Source: Spirogloea muscicola
Taxonomy: Eukaryota; Streptophyta; Zygnematophyceae; Spirogloeales; Spirogloeaceae
Assembly: GCA_009602725.1 (NCBI GenBank)
Contig: WELB01000273.1
Span: 23,503-87,502 of the forward strand
Direction: 5' to 3'
Length of the DNA stretch: 64,000 nt
Within the stretch, counting starts at the first letter, position 1. Each line of letters starts with the position of its first letter. Below the pieces are notes generated by a model that ran no database searches, was not told the origin of the DNA, and saw only the letters and a list, made by a program, of their open reading frames with translations. This document shows positions 42,657 through 55,182 of this stretch, piece by piece. The position numbers and the translations under genes are program-made.

Positions 42657-44549
42657 CTGCAAGCGGCAGCCGAGCTCGGGGCTGCGGGGCGGCCACGGGG
42701 CTTGCTTTGGCCTATCGGACGCTCCTCCAACTGGTTCTTGGCATGGCCCCCCAGCTGCCTGATCAAGGGGGAAGGCGCGCGGGGCGCATGGATTGAAAGG
42801 GAGGCCAATTCAAGCCAATACATTGTTCAGGCAGAGTCGAGTGCAGACTAAACAAGGCTACATAATACGGAGACCTAACCTAAGGCACCTAAGGTGAAAT
42901 CAAGACGTGAGGTCTTCCCTTGGCCAGCTCATTGCCCCGTTACCAGGACATGTGTCAGGCTCGAACTGGCCTCCTCGTATCTTCATGCGCACCGCACGCC
43001 TTTCTACCAAATATAATGGAAGGCCAAAGTGGCCAAGTACAACGGGAAGCACATCTGATGACGTCCATTAGTCACTGCAGATTGACCAGCTCAGGAACCA
43101 CGGGTCAGCACATGAAGGTCGCTGATCGGTGCCTGAATACCAGATGGCAAATTTGAAGCCCCTACTGCATACCAACTAGAGCTCGCCTGGCTGGCTGGAG
43201 CTGGTCGCAGTGGGGGTAGTCGACGTAGCGCTGCAGCTTTCATTGTTCTGTACTGCCCACCGCGTGGAAAATGACGTGGGTCGATGCTGGACCTTTGTAT
43301 GCCTCCGTAACGATGACATCAACCAAGGCCCTTGGTCCTTCACCACGTTGCACGCCCACATTGTCTAGGGTGCGGCGATGATGACGTCCTTGGGCATCCG
43401 TGGTCATGGGCATGATTTTTATCTTATGCTTCGTAGCTGCTTAGTTTCTTGTGTGCTTGTTTTTCTTAGTGCTTCTCCTGGCCCCTTCTCGAAGTTTGGT
43501 CTTCTTTGGGCTGGCCTTTCCTAGCCCCTATCCTCTATGGGCGAGCCCTTCTTCTGATATGTATCACTTCCACGACCGCACAAAAGATAGAGTATAGCTG
43601 CATAGCTGTGTGGTCTTAGCGCATCTCTGCCAATCAGACCTTGTCCAGTCTTTTAGGGATGGCTTTTCATAGCCCTTGCCCTTTTCGAAGGAGCTTACTT
43701 CTCCTACAGTTTGCTTTGGGTGTGTGCTTTGCGCTCTAAGCTCACTCGCGTCCCCTTCAGTTGTGTTTCCACTCTAATACCCTAGCCCCTCTTATGAGTT
43801 ACACTCCGCCTTCTCTCCTTGTTCAACTGACTGAGGCCCTCGATCGACCACACCTTGCATGCTCGATCGTTGGCTAGTGGTAATGGATGAGGTGGCGGCA
43901 GGTGATCGGTCCCAGTGCCCACATAGCGGTGTGCTATGGGAGGAAGCAAGGCTAGGAGCCACAATGTCGCCCTTGCTGGTTGCCGCTCAACCTACCGGGT
44001 CAGACCGCCGACCAGAGAGGCCAGGCCACCTTCACACGAAGGGTGCGAGTGTGCCTATCCAAAAACTTATCCAAATTTTCATCCCACTGCGTGGGCACCT
44101 CGATCTCCATCACTTCGCTGGTCTTCTACCTCCCGTGACTAAAACAAAAACAAGGTGTGGACTTCGTGATGGGCGTCTAGTAACATACAATGTCCTGCTT
44201 ACAGAGTGACCGCACCTCTCATGCTGTACAATTGAGTGCGTATCTCTCATGCTGCCATCTGTGCGGGAGTTGCAACGACTTCGTGGAGGAGTAATCGCTA
44301 AATCCAAAGAGTGCCTATCCAAAGAGTGCACACAGCCGCAGCTCAAGCTTGACCACCGTGACTTCTTACTCAGCTTCATTGCGTCTAGATGTGTGTGTCA
44401 CAGGACACACATCAAGCATCAGTGCTACCCAACTTTGTGGAAGAGGGTCGAGCTTCAGATCAGTTGCGAGCCATAGCAAGGCAAAATGTTGAGCTGTGCC
44501 ACCCTAACGTGCACTGACCTTGCTCTCACATGCCGCATTGTGCCAGCCT
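42657..44549. other. Spacer with several dispersed repeat fragments
   Basis: 42780-42830 is a copy of the AAGGGAGGCCAATTCAAG repeat just upstream of the ENH1 gene. 43078-43140 is the CAG.AACCACGGGTCAGCAC repeat. 43503-43560 and 43650-43710 are plus-oriented GGGCTGGC..AGCCC repeats. 43720-44549 shows no gene. Confidence 0.5.
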
Positions 44550-46031
44550 TCACCGGTGCCTGGAGACTGCCTCGCGGTACCTGTGCACAACTTGGCAAAG
44601 CACGTATTGGCTCAGTATGCATGAAGAGCAGTAGACAAGCTGCTCCATCCAACATAAGAATTGCTTCAACAAGCACCACCAGGGGCTCTGCGTGCAAGGG
44701 CCCTGACCCTCCGCGGCTCCATCTACAGTCAATATCTCCTGTTGTAGAACCTTTCATGTACTCTTGATCTGAAGCGAAGGACCTGAGGAGTAGAGGCTTC
44801 GGGAGACAGCCTGTCATGAGGAAGATGGCTGCAAACCTGGCGGTGAGATATCCGGCCGTGTACCAGGCCTCAAGCACGGCCCGGAGGTCGTCTGGCTCAC
44901 TGCCATGCGCCAACTCTGGCCCCTCGCCTGCGAAGGGTCCGGCAGCAGCAACCGGTGCAGGAGGCTGCTCAGCAGTACCACCGCCTGCAGAGTCTTCCAT
45001 GTTGACCTCCACAACCGACTCTGCATGGTCGACGCCAGCAGCATCCAGCCTGCCGGTGCCACTGGTCCTGACCAGCGACTGGGCTTGGTTGCCAGGCGGC
45101 GCAGGCTGCAGGCCCTCGGGTGCCGACGGATGCGCTGGGAAGGGGGTGGGCGGTGGCAAATGCGGCTTGCTCGCTGGCCACGTGCGGTGGTGGTGACAGG
45201 AATGCTGACAGTGCCATGCTGACAGCTGAGCCGTCTCGGAGCTGCACCCATGACAGCAGTGGCACTGGTGCCGTAGCGCGGATGGTGGCCACCTTGCTGC
45301 CTGCCCCGTGGCATGGCAATGGTGTGGTGCTGGCCATGCACAGTCCCAGGCGGCCGCTGGCACAGCCGTTGTGCCGTCGGTGGCGGCTGCTGGCGGCCAA
45401 GCCTCTGCGGCTGCGGCGGCGGCGCCGGCCGCCTCCTCCAGCGCACCGTCATACTGCGGCTGCGGAGCTGCGACCCACTGCCACGCCAAGCCGGCCTGCT
45501 GCCATGCCGCGCAGACGTGGGCGGCCGGGCAGCCCGGTGCGTGCCAGCCCACGCAGGCGCCGCCGGCGGGCTGCCAGGCCTCCGCGCTGCCGTCGCCGTG
45601 CCAGGCGTCGGCCGCCACTCCGCCCAATTCGCCGGCGGCCATCGCTGGCGCGGCATCTGCAGCCGGCGGCTCGCTGATCACCGAGGCGTCAATGTTGTGT
45701 GCAACACTGTCGCATTCCTCCGACGGCGCTGCCACGGCGTCGTCCTCTGGAGCGGGCGCCATGGAGGCCGCCGGCGACGGCTGCTGCAGGGCCGGCGCTT
45801 CTTCGCCGGCCTCGGGATCCGTCGTTGGGTCCAGCCCGTGCATGTCCTGCGGCGAGCTAGAGGATGGCGGAATCAGTGAGGGCCTGATGTAAGCGCCATG
45901 GCGGCGCAGCTGCCGCCACAGTCGCCGGCTCCGTCGTGGGCGTTCACCTGGTACTTGCGCACTGCGGTGTCGAATGCCGCCACGAGCGCCGCGTCATCCC
46001 AAAGGCCGCCGCCGCCGCCGGCGCCCGCCAT
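44550..46031 (-). CDS. SMN: SMN (survival motor neuron)-like protein without a visible Tudor domain
   Basis: SMN is the core of the complex that loads Sm rings on snRNAs. Three exons join in phase to 374 residues: 45948-46031, 44837-45846 and 44550-44580. Exon 1 encodes an N-terminal segment GLWDDAALVAAFDTAVRKYQ, the Gemin2-binding motif (WDDTALIKAYDKA in animals). The C-terminus reads DDLRAVLEAWYTAGYLTAR, continued across the last intron by YREAVSRHR and a stop, matching the SMN oligomerising YG box (WY..GY.TG). The middle is about 300 residues of Ala/Pro/Gln/His/Trp-rich low complexity with no Tudor-like block. Fission-yeast Smn1 also lacks Tudor but is about 150 residues. The start is the first ATG before the WDD motif. 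Confidence 0.82.
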
Positions 46032-47079
46032 CGCGGCCGAGCGCGTCTAGGCCGAGCCTGGCGGCGCTCGAGCGCAGCGCTGGGCGCTCTAAGCCATCAC
46101 CGTAGCGGCAGAGGCGACGGTGGCCGCGAGACGCGGAGCTCCCCAGTGGGCCGCCATGGCGCCCACTTCGGGACGCAAGCTCCTCTCCTCCTCTCAGACG
46201 TATCTCGACTGAGCCAGCCCGCGCTGCCTCCTCCGCCGCTGGCACCGCCGCGCCGCAGTCGCCAGCAGCTTGCCGCCACTGTCACAGATGACAATGGCCG
46301 TGCTTCTCTTTCCTGTCCCACCTGATATGGTGTAGCTTTTGAAACAGGCAAATGGCACTGTATGATTTTGCCCTTAACTACTTCTATTTAGTAGATGGCA
46401 ATAGCCGCAGGATAGGCTTGACTGACTGCCATTACTGTAGAGCAGCAGAGCACGGGCTTGACATGAGACGGCTCGCTTGGATAAACAAGGACTCTGATTC
46501 CAAGGAATCAAGGGCGTCTGAACCATGGCACCAAAATACGAGCACCACCTGGCCTCAACAGCGGGTTGGCAGCGGCCGCGAGCACAGCCACAGGTAAACA
46601 AAAGAGTTGCAAACTTCAATGTCAAAATGTCACAAAATAAAGGCACGCTCTAATGCGCCCACTGAGTCTCCACACCGCCTTGCCGTCCACACAAGCCGCC
46701 AGCGTCAGCTCACCCGCGCTCCACTTGAGCGACGAGCAGAGCTCGGGCGTCGCTGCACACTACCTCCTCAACAACTGCACCAAAGAAGAGGCCCACCAGC
46801 AGACATAGCCTCATAACTCTTCCCCCTATCTCCCTCTTTCTCTCTCAACAGACCATCTCTCGCCGATGCCTCCAAATAGCTCCTCCCGACTCTCCCTCTC
46901 GAAGTACAACTAGCCTCCCTCCCACCCTACCTCTCTGTGCGTGCCGCTTTCCTCACACTCTTACCGTCCCTGTCTGAAGCTCCTCTTTCACACTAAATAA
47001 GCATTGACTCAACAAACTCTCCCAGGCTGCAAAAACAAGTGGATGCCGAGGGCTGTGCTCGCATGAGCCCGCGAAGCCA
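46032..47079. other. Intergenic spacer
   Basis: No gene is supportable. 46820-46960 is C/T-rich on the plus strand. The GC-rich first 250 bases probably include the SMN promoter. Confidence 0.5.
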
Positions 47080-48480
47080 TCAGGACACAAGCGAGCCGTT
47101 GGTGGGGCCCGCCTCTGGCATGGTGCCCAGAGAGGGGCCGCCGACTGCGCCGCCGAGCTTCTCCTGCGCGCACCTGCAGCAGTGGCACAAGCGCCATACA
47201 TCTCCATCCTGCAGTCAGCGTACCCGCAAAAGCCAGAAAAGGGCCTGCCTTGACGATCGCAAGTTGAATCATCCGAGAGTACGCGAGCGGCACGACAACA
47301 ACCACGCACCTGTTGCAAACTTGCCGCGAGGCGAAGTTGTGGTTGTTGCAGGCGGTGCACAACCAATCGCCAGTCCGCCAGTGCGAGGCTCTGCGCCGCG
47401 CGATGCCAGGACAAGTCAGGGCTGCAGCTTGATGGCAGCACTGCACCTCGGTGGTCAAGAGCCGGAGCAAGCTGCTGGCCAACTCGAAGGCGACCGGCGA
47501 GGATCTCACCCCTTGCCAGCGAGCGCCATGAGATTGATCCCTGGGGGCCCAGCCATAAAGCTGGGACTGCCAGCCCCGCCAGCGGCTGCCGCCGTCATGG
47601 GCGCTGGCAGAATGCCATTTCCCACCGCCGCAGGCGCCACGCCGCAAGCTGCCAGCAATTGTTGCTGCTTGCACAGAGAGAGAGTGCACCATCCAGTGTG
47701 ACAGTTTGAGCCGATAATTGTGTGAAGTCGCTAACTTTCTCCTGCTTTTGCGTGGTGGTCGAAGGCACTCTCAGTCTGGCAGAACGCTCGTGCCAAACAT
47801 GGGAGGAGGGAGGACAGAAAGGCGGTAGTGTGATATAGACAGAGACGCTCCCGCGCACCTCAAGCTGGTGCTGTGGTATGGTCAGCAGGTCGTGGCTGCT
47901 AATCTGCCGCTTCATGGACCAGCCGCCGTCGCCAAGGTCCGATGGCACCCGCTTCATGCCCGGCGCTACAGCGACCAAGGAGGATGACAGAGGCTGCGGT
48001 CAGCCCACGGCAGCGAGCGATGGTCGCATGCTGGCCATGACTGCAGTAGAGAGAGGGAGGCTCACCGTGCGGCGAGGGTGAGGCGCCATTCGGCTGCTGC
48101 GACTGTGCGACCTCGCCTTTCTGCTTGCTGCAGCGCTTGCACTGCACGCAGGCTCCAGACGCCGCCCTTGTGAGCTGCTATCACCACGCCGAGCTCGAGG
48201 AGCGGGCGGACGGCTGCGGTGCAGCAAGGAGGTCGGCCGGCTCACCGTGACACGGGACGCGTAGTTGTGGAAGCCGCAGGTGCAGACCCAGTCGCCGACG
48301 CGCCAGGCGCCGTTGAGCTGCACGCCCAGCGGCGCCGGCGGCGGGGCCGCGGGGCCCGCGGCCACCTGGCCCATCATGAAGAGCGGCGCGCCGAGGCCGC
48401 CGAAATTGACTCCGAAGCCGGCGGGCGGGAGGCCGAAGTGGAGGCCGCCGGCGGCGCCGGCGGCGGCGGGCACGCCGAGG
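47080..48480 (-). CDS. RanBP2-type zinc-finger protein, 5' end lost in gap
   Basis: A minus-strand gene with at least two RanBP2-type fingers, a fold that binds single-stranded RNA or protein. The last exons give a finger WRTGDWLCTACNNHNFASRQ VCNRC, continuing AQEKLGGAVGGPSLGTMPEA to TGA at 47080. An upstream exon (about 47520-47650) encodes Gly/Ala/Pro-rich SPSFMAGPPGINLMALAGKG, spliced in phase to the finger. The exon adjoining the gap (48258-48480) has LHFGLPPAGFGVNFGGLGAP and a second finger WRVGDWVCTCGFHNYASRVT, completed by CKRCSKQKG near 48115. This finger has a single residue between the first two cysteines (CTC). An exon near 47870-47975 (MKRVPSDLGDGGWSMKRQ) probably belongs to it. 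Function is otherwise unknown. It is divergent from CNOT10 across the poly(A) tract. Confidence 0.75.
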
Positions 48481-48537
48481 NNNNNNNNNNNNNNNNNNNN
48501 NNNNNNNNNNNNNNNNNNNNNNNNNNNNNNNNNNNNN
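48481..48537. other. Assembly gap (57 N)
   Basis: N run between the zinc-finger gene and the poly(A) tract. Confidence 0.99.
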
Positions 48538-49605
<1,068 letters not shown>

Positions 49606-49606
49606 N

Positions 49607-52600
49607 GGCGCGCGACGCGTGGGACGCGTTCGAGGCGAGGCGGCTGGGCGACTGCCTCGCCGCCCTGCGCCAGCTGCGCGAGCGCAAGGACGGCGACCCC
49701 AAGGCCAGCCGCGACGTCCACCTCGCCGCCGCTGGCCGACGCCGCGGGCGAGCGGCGGGAGCTGAGCCGCCGTCCCCACCCGCCGCCGCAGGTGCTGCAT
49801 AACCTCGCGGTCGCGGAGTTCTACGCCGACGGCTGCGTGGACGCGGAGCGCCTCCTGGGCGCGCTGCGGCAGGCCACGGTGAGCTCCTCGCCGTCGCCGT
49901 CGCAGCCGCCGCCGCCGCCGCCGCCGCAGCAGAGCGAGCTGCGAGCTGCGACGGCGTGTCTCGATTGGGTTCTCAGCTCATCGCTCATAAGGTGACCCCA
50001 TTGACGGTCAGCGCGCTGCGGCGGACACTCAGGCCCGCAGCGAGGAGCTCGTGGCGGTGGCGGAAGCTCAGCTGGAGAGCGCGGCAGCGCCAGCCGGCGG
50101 CGGCGGCGGCGGCGCCGACGAGCTCGGCGAGCTCGCCGCCGCCTCGGCGGCGGTCATGGCCAACTCCGACGCCTCCGTGCCGAAGCTCAACACGGTCGGC
50201 CGACGAGCCCGCGCTGCTGCTGCTGCTCTTCGAGCGGTTCTCAGCAGAGCCCGAGCAGCACGCCGGCCGCGGCGTGCACGCGAAGCTGAGGCCGGCGGCG
50301 GCGGCGATGGGGCGCGCAGGCGGTGGTGCATCACTGCCTGCACCACGCCGACCAGGCGAGCGCCATCGTGGAGCCGCTCTTCCGCAACATCGAGCCCATC
50401 GACGAGGTCGAGCTCTCGGCTGTCCCTCCCTCTCCATGGCTCCCGCTGCTGCCATCAGAGTCCACTGACGGCGCTCAAGGCCGCCGGTCAGCTCTGATTC
50501 TCGCTCATCGGTGCGCTGCCTCCCAGGCTGCTGCACTGCGCGTGTGCCTGCTGCGCATGGACCTCGCGCTCGACGCGGCGCAACCGGACAAGGCAGCGGT
50601 GTGTGCGCTGCGATACGCCGTGCTGCCCTTCCGACATTTGCTTTTATGCTAAAGCTATTGATGCTCTGCTGCTCAACGCACTGCTACGTCTTCCTAGTGG
50701 TGCAGTCCTGCGTGTTGCCGAGGGGCTCCTTGACCATTCGCAGAGCGCGTCGCTGCCTGTCCTGTCTCCAGGACGTGCTCGCTTACATGGAAAAGTCCTT
50801 CGGGTATCTGCTGGCACCGGATGAAGCGCGCAGCGTGGCTGCCAGCGCGGGCGCGGCTGCCGCTCCTTGGCCCCCCAGCGCCAGCCAGCAGCCGGCGCTG
50901 CTGCAGTCCTCGCTTGGCGGTTCCGGGGACTTTGGTGCTGCCGTTGAAGGCACTGGCTCTGGCGGCGGGACTGGCGCGGGCCTCGCACCAGACCTGCCTT
51001 CTGGGAGGGAGCTCTCGGAGCCAGACGAGGGCCTCGACGACGAGGCTCTCAATCTGAGCCTCGAGATCCCTGGCGCCGCCCGCCAGCGCAGCCATGCTGC
51101 CGGTACGTCAGCGCTGCCGCCAGCAGTGATCGTCACAACGGAGACGAGGTGCCAGTCTGCCTCGTTCTCATGCATGCGCATGGTGCCCTCCTCGTTGCAG
51201 CGGCAACAGCGGCAGCGGCAGCGGCGCGGGCGAGCAACCGCCAGCTGCCGGCTTCGGCTTCAGAGCTGCGGCTGGCACTGCACCTGCGCCGGGCACGGCT
51301 GCTGCTGCTCACGCGTGCCCTCAAGGCCACCAAGCGCGAGATCAAGGCGGCACTTGCCCTTGCACGCGACAGCCTGCCGGTCCGCATCACAGCGCCCTCG
51401 ATGCACCATGCATCGGCTGTCCGCTTGCTGTTGCGCGCTGCTGCATTGGCGAGCCTGTGATGAGTCCTTGTCCGAGGTCCCTAGTAGCTCTACATCGCAG
51501 ATGCTTCGTCTCCAACTAGCAAAAGATCATTTCTGAAGCCTATTGTGGCGCAGGCGCTGCTTCTCAAGGGCCAGCTGGACTACTCACGCTCCAATCACCG
51601 CAAGGCCATCAAGCAGCTTGTGGCTATCAGTCCAGCGGGGCACTCAGACCCCGCACTCGCGGCCGCCATACTCAATAACCTCGCTGCCGTCCACCACCGC
51701 CTCGGCAAGCACCAGATGGCCGCCTTTTACTTTGCCAAGGCACTCCAGGTGCACGCGTCTCTCCAGAGATCCCCATCTTGTTTGCTAGGATGATCGGAGC
51801 TTGCAACAAAGTAGAACCACAAAGTCCGAAGTTAAGCAGAAGCCTTTCGATGAGCCTGATTCTAGGATTTGATCCTCACTAACGAAGCCCCTGGACCATG
51901 ATGACTCCGTTGCGCTGGCACTGCCAACTTTCAAGCAAGCTGAGCATCTCTCCTGCCTAACCATGGCAGTTGCGTAACGGGCTTGCTCGTCGATGTTGAT
52001 CGCTTGCCTATGGCTCTGACTCGCAAGCTATTTCTATTCCTCACGTAGCAGAAATCCAGCCTCGTCCTGAAGCAGCGCCCGGTGCCCCTCGTCGCCTTTG
52101 CTCGGGACCGCTCAGCATCCATTCTCTACAATGCGGGCCTGCAGCTGCTCCTTCATGGGTCGCCGCTGCTGGCAGCGAGGTGATGCGCCCAACACTGCTG
52201 CATGCAGTTCCTGAATCCGGGACGATGCTACCGCTGCTCTATGAAAGCATCTCTTCAATGCGGCTTTGCATCGAGACCTTGGCGAGCTGAGGACTGCTCG
52301 CTGCTGCAGCCACCGTCAAATGCCCAGTACAAGGTCCACCTCACAGACGCCCTCCACCACGACCTCTGCCTGTGGCAGATGTCTGCAGGAGGCAGGAATG
52401 CAGCACCGCAGTCGGCCTCTCCTCTGGCTGCGCCTTGCTGAGTGCTGCATTGCTGCATACGACAGCAATCTTGTGGAGCTGCAAGCAAGCGGCGCGCCCT
52501 GGCAGGAGGCTGGCAATGGCGGCATGCAGCAGCAGCAGCGCCGAGAGAAGGTGGTGACGCTCGCGATCGCGGGGGACGGTCAGTGGCGCCGTGTGGTCAT

Positions 52601-54269
52601 CTCAGCGGATGCCTTCACCTCAGTTTGTCCAGAGGGCAGACGAGAGGAAGGCCCTGGCGAAGGTGGGCAGCGGCGAGCGGAGGGAGGAGCAGAGGGAAAG
52701 AGGAGGGAGGCAGGAGGGGATGCGCATTCACCACCGCCGATGCCGCCGCTGGCCGGAGAGGAAGCGCAGCTGTCGCTCGAGTACGCCCGGGACTGCCTGC
52801 GCTTGTGCCTGTACCTCCTCGACAACCTGGATGCCAGTGCAGTCGCTGCTGCGGCCGCAGCAGCTGTGGCAGTTGCCAATGCGGCCGACGCCAAAGAGGG
52901 CGCAGCTGGCAGGAGAGAGGACGGTGGCGCGGGCCCTGCGGTTGCTGCTGGCGAGGAGGCATGGGAGGAGGAGGGGGAGGTAGAGAAAAAGGAGGAGAGC
53001 GAGAAAGAGGGCGCCAGCAGCAAGGGCATCTCGTCCAGCAGTCTGGCGGCGGCCGTGGCGGCTTGCGAGGAGGCTAAGGCACGGGAGTCAGCAACGGTGC
53101 GGCAGTGTGCGCTCTCGTGCCTAGCCTATGTGGAACTCTGCCTCGGCCGCCCGGCAGCGGTCGTGGATGTCGCAGCGCGGCTGCTGCAGCTCCCCTCCTG
53201 CGCCAAGCTGTACAACTTCCTTGGGCACCTGTACGCAGCTGAGGCGCACTGCATGCTTGATCAGCCGAGCGATGCCGCCGAGCACCTCTCTACCTGCCTT
53301 ATTGAGCACATCAGGTGTGTATGCGAGCACGGCAGGAGATATGGGCAGATGCCATCTGGCATGCCCTGCTCAGCTCGTTCATACATTGTTGGTAGGCAAG
53401 ATGCATGTTCTAGGCAAATGTTACAAGCTAGAAATATAGTTCGTCTGTACTTGGGGCATGTTCACTCAATCTGGGGGTTATGCTGGAAGACAGTCTGCCG
53501 GCTGCATTTTGTTAGTCATCTTGGATCCATGTGTGCTTTGCCTTAGACATTCTTGCTCCTTGAGCTCTGCTGTCACTTACTTACGTCTGCTCGGCCTGCT
53601 CTCTGTGCTGGCAACTTTACCCGCGCAGCACGGAGGCACTGCCTCTGCAGCCGGCGCCGCTCTCTGCGGGGGGCGAGGATGAGGGGCAGAGCGAGGCCAG
53701 CGCGGAGGGCGAGGATGGGGCTGCTGCTGCGAGAGACTACCTGCCGTCGACAAGTGCAGCAGCAGCCAGCATCTCCGCGCTCAGCAGCTCATTGGCGCAA
53801 GCTTCGCTTTATGTCAACCTTGCTGCTGTTTACGCAACGCAGGTTTGCTCGTCGCTCCCTGCTTATGATGAGAGCCAGCTTTGCAAGCTCTGGGATGCTC
53901 CAAGGTCTGGAGAAAGCGCGAGCAATGGCATCTCTTCTGTGACATATGCGGCCAGGTTAACGGGGACAAGGATGTGGGTTGGTCGACTGTGCTGCTCTGG
54001 CGCAGGGGGAGCTGCTGCAGGCTCAGCAGTGTGCGCTGCAGGCACTGAGCATCTCGGCGACCAACCCGCACGCAATGCTTGCCGTGGTTTATGTCGAACT
54101 GTGCCGCGGGCACACGGATGATGCGCTGGCCATGCTCAAGCACTGCCGGCACGTCCGTGTTGTGTCCGGCCGGCAGCCCGCCTCGCTGTTCCCGGCGGCA
54201 GCGAGCACTCTTGCCACGTCGAATGGAGGCAACAGCGCAGCTTCCGGCGGCCCAGTCGCCGTTGCTTGA
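49607..54269 (+). CDS. CNOT10: CNOT10, CCR4-NOT complex TPR subunit (5' end lost)
   Basis: CNOT10 is a TPR scaffold that joins CNOT11 in the cytoplasmic CCR4-NOT deadenylase complex. Blocks in family order: AWDAFEARRLGDCLAALRQL (49619), VLHNLAVAEFYADGCVDAER (49791), ELVAVAEAQLESAAA (near 50050), ALRVCLLRMDLALDAAQPDK (near 50535), DVLAYMEKSFGYL (50770), LRLALHLRRARLLLLTRALK (51264), QALLLKGQLDYSRSNHRKAI (51551), ILNNLAAVHHRLGKHQMAAF (51671), SILYNAGLQLLL (52118), LWLRLAECCIAAYDSNLVE (52426), LNFLGHLYAAEAHC-like (53208), ASLYVNLAAVYATQ (near 53800) and LLQAQQCALQALSISATNPH (54013). TGA is at 54269. Low-complexity Ala/Glu inserts lie at 52640-53030. Internal introns include a 5S-rRNA-like sequence near 51824. 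The first exon may be hidden in the poly(A)/gap region. Confidence 0.9.
51824..51890 (+). repeat. 5S rRNA-like fragment in a CNOT10 intron
   Basis: GTCCGAAGTTAAGC (51824-51837) matches the 5S rRNA box A region (CTCCGAAGTTAAGC). After about 24 bases comes CTAGGATTTGATCCTC, resembling the box C region CTAGGATGGGTGACCTC, which in 5S lies about 20 bases downstream. The rest is diverged. It is a decayed 5S pseudogene or 5S-derived SINE. Confidence 0.4.
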
Positions 54270-55182
54270 TGCGCTTCAGAGGAGCTCTTCTCTCAGCTTC
54301 TCTGCCTGCCTCCTCTTTTAACTTCTCTGCCTGCCTCTCTCTTTCTCTCATCCTCCTCTCCCCTCCCTGTTTCCTTCCCTCACTGTGTCCAAAGCAGTGC
54401 ACTTGATGCGCTACATGCGCCGTCATGAGCAAGGAGCACTTGCCAAACAACATCGATAATTCTGAGGGGCTTAAATCCGCGTACCACAGGCTAGACGTTA
54501 AGGTGTCCGTGGTGGCCATCCCCGCAAGCATGTGACCTCAGGTTGCAAATTTGTCCCCAAGTTTCTGTCTGGGCGTCGGCATGTCCACGAGTCTATGCAA
54601 GCCCTGGGGACGGGTGCTGGCGAGGGAGGCGCTGACTCAAAGCCCATAACATCTATGTCAGAGCCCTATCTGCGTTGGGGTTCTTGGGCCGATTAGGCCA
54701 ACATGGCGACACACCACGAGGTCGTGAGCCCAGAAGGAAAGAAAGAAGAAGAAGAAGAAGAAAGGGCGCGCCCATTGAGGATAGGGGCTCAAGGAAGGAG
54801 GCATGCTGGGAGGGCCAGACCACATGCCCTGACGCTGACGCACCCTTGCGTCCTCTGAAACCTCACAGCGCAGCGAATGCCTGACGCAGCCTCTTAAACT
54901 CCGGTTCTTCTGCTTGGGCTGGCCATTCCCAGCCACTCTTCTCTATGGGCGAGCACTTCTCTTTGTATTCGGCCATTTGGCCTTTGTTTCTTTCATATAC
55001 ACGACGTTTTTACGTTGGAAGGAGGAAGAACTTCTTTGTCAAACCCCTCGTTAAACCCCGGTCTCCACCGTGCCAAGAAGCACCTGAACCCCGGTGAGCC
55101 CCCCCCTCCACACAACCTGCCTCCCAGAGTTGAGCTTGTCAGCTCCAGGCCTGCCGCGAGCTCCGCCGCCGGCGCGGCGAGG
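54270..55182. other. Spacer between CNOT10 and SPB1 with a repeat fragment
   Basis: 54905-54960 is a plus-oriented copy of the LINE 3'-region motif (TTGGGCTGGCCATTCCCAGCC; TCTATGGGCGAGCACTTCT), like that at 43503-43560. A GAA-rich run lies at 54739-54765. No gene is seen. Confidence 0.5.

Noticed and set aside
45120-45892. Plus-strand frames of 180-195 codons
   Set aside because: They are antisense to the low-complexity middle of the SMN-like gene and lack any domain.
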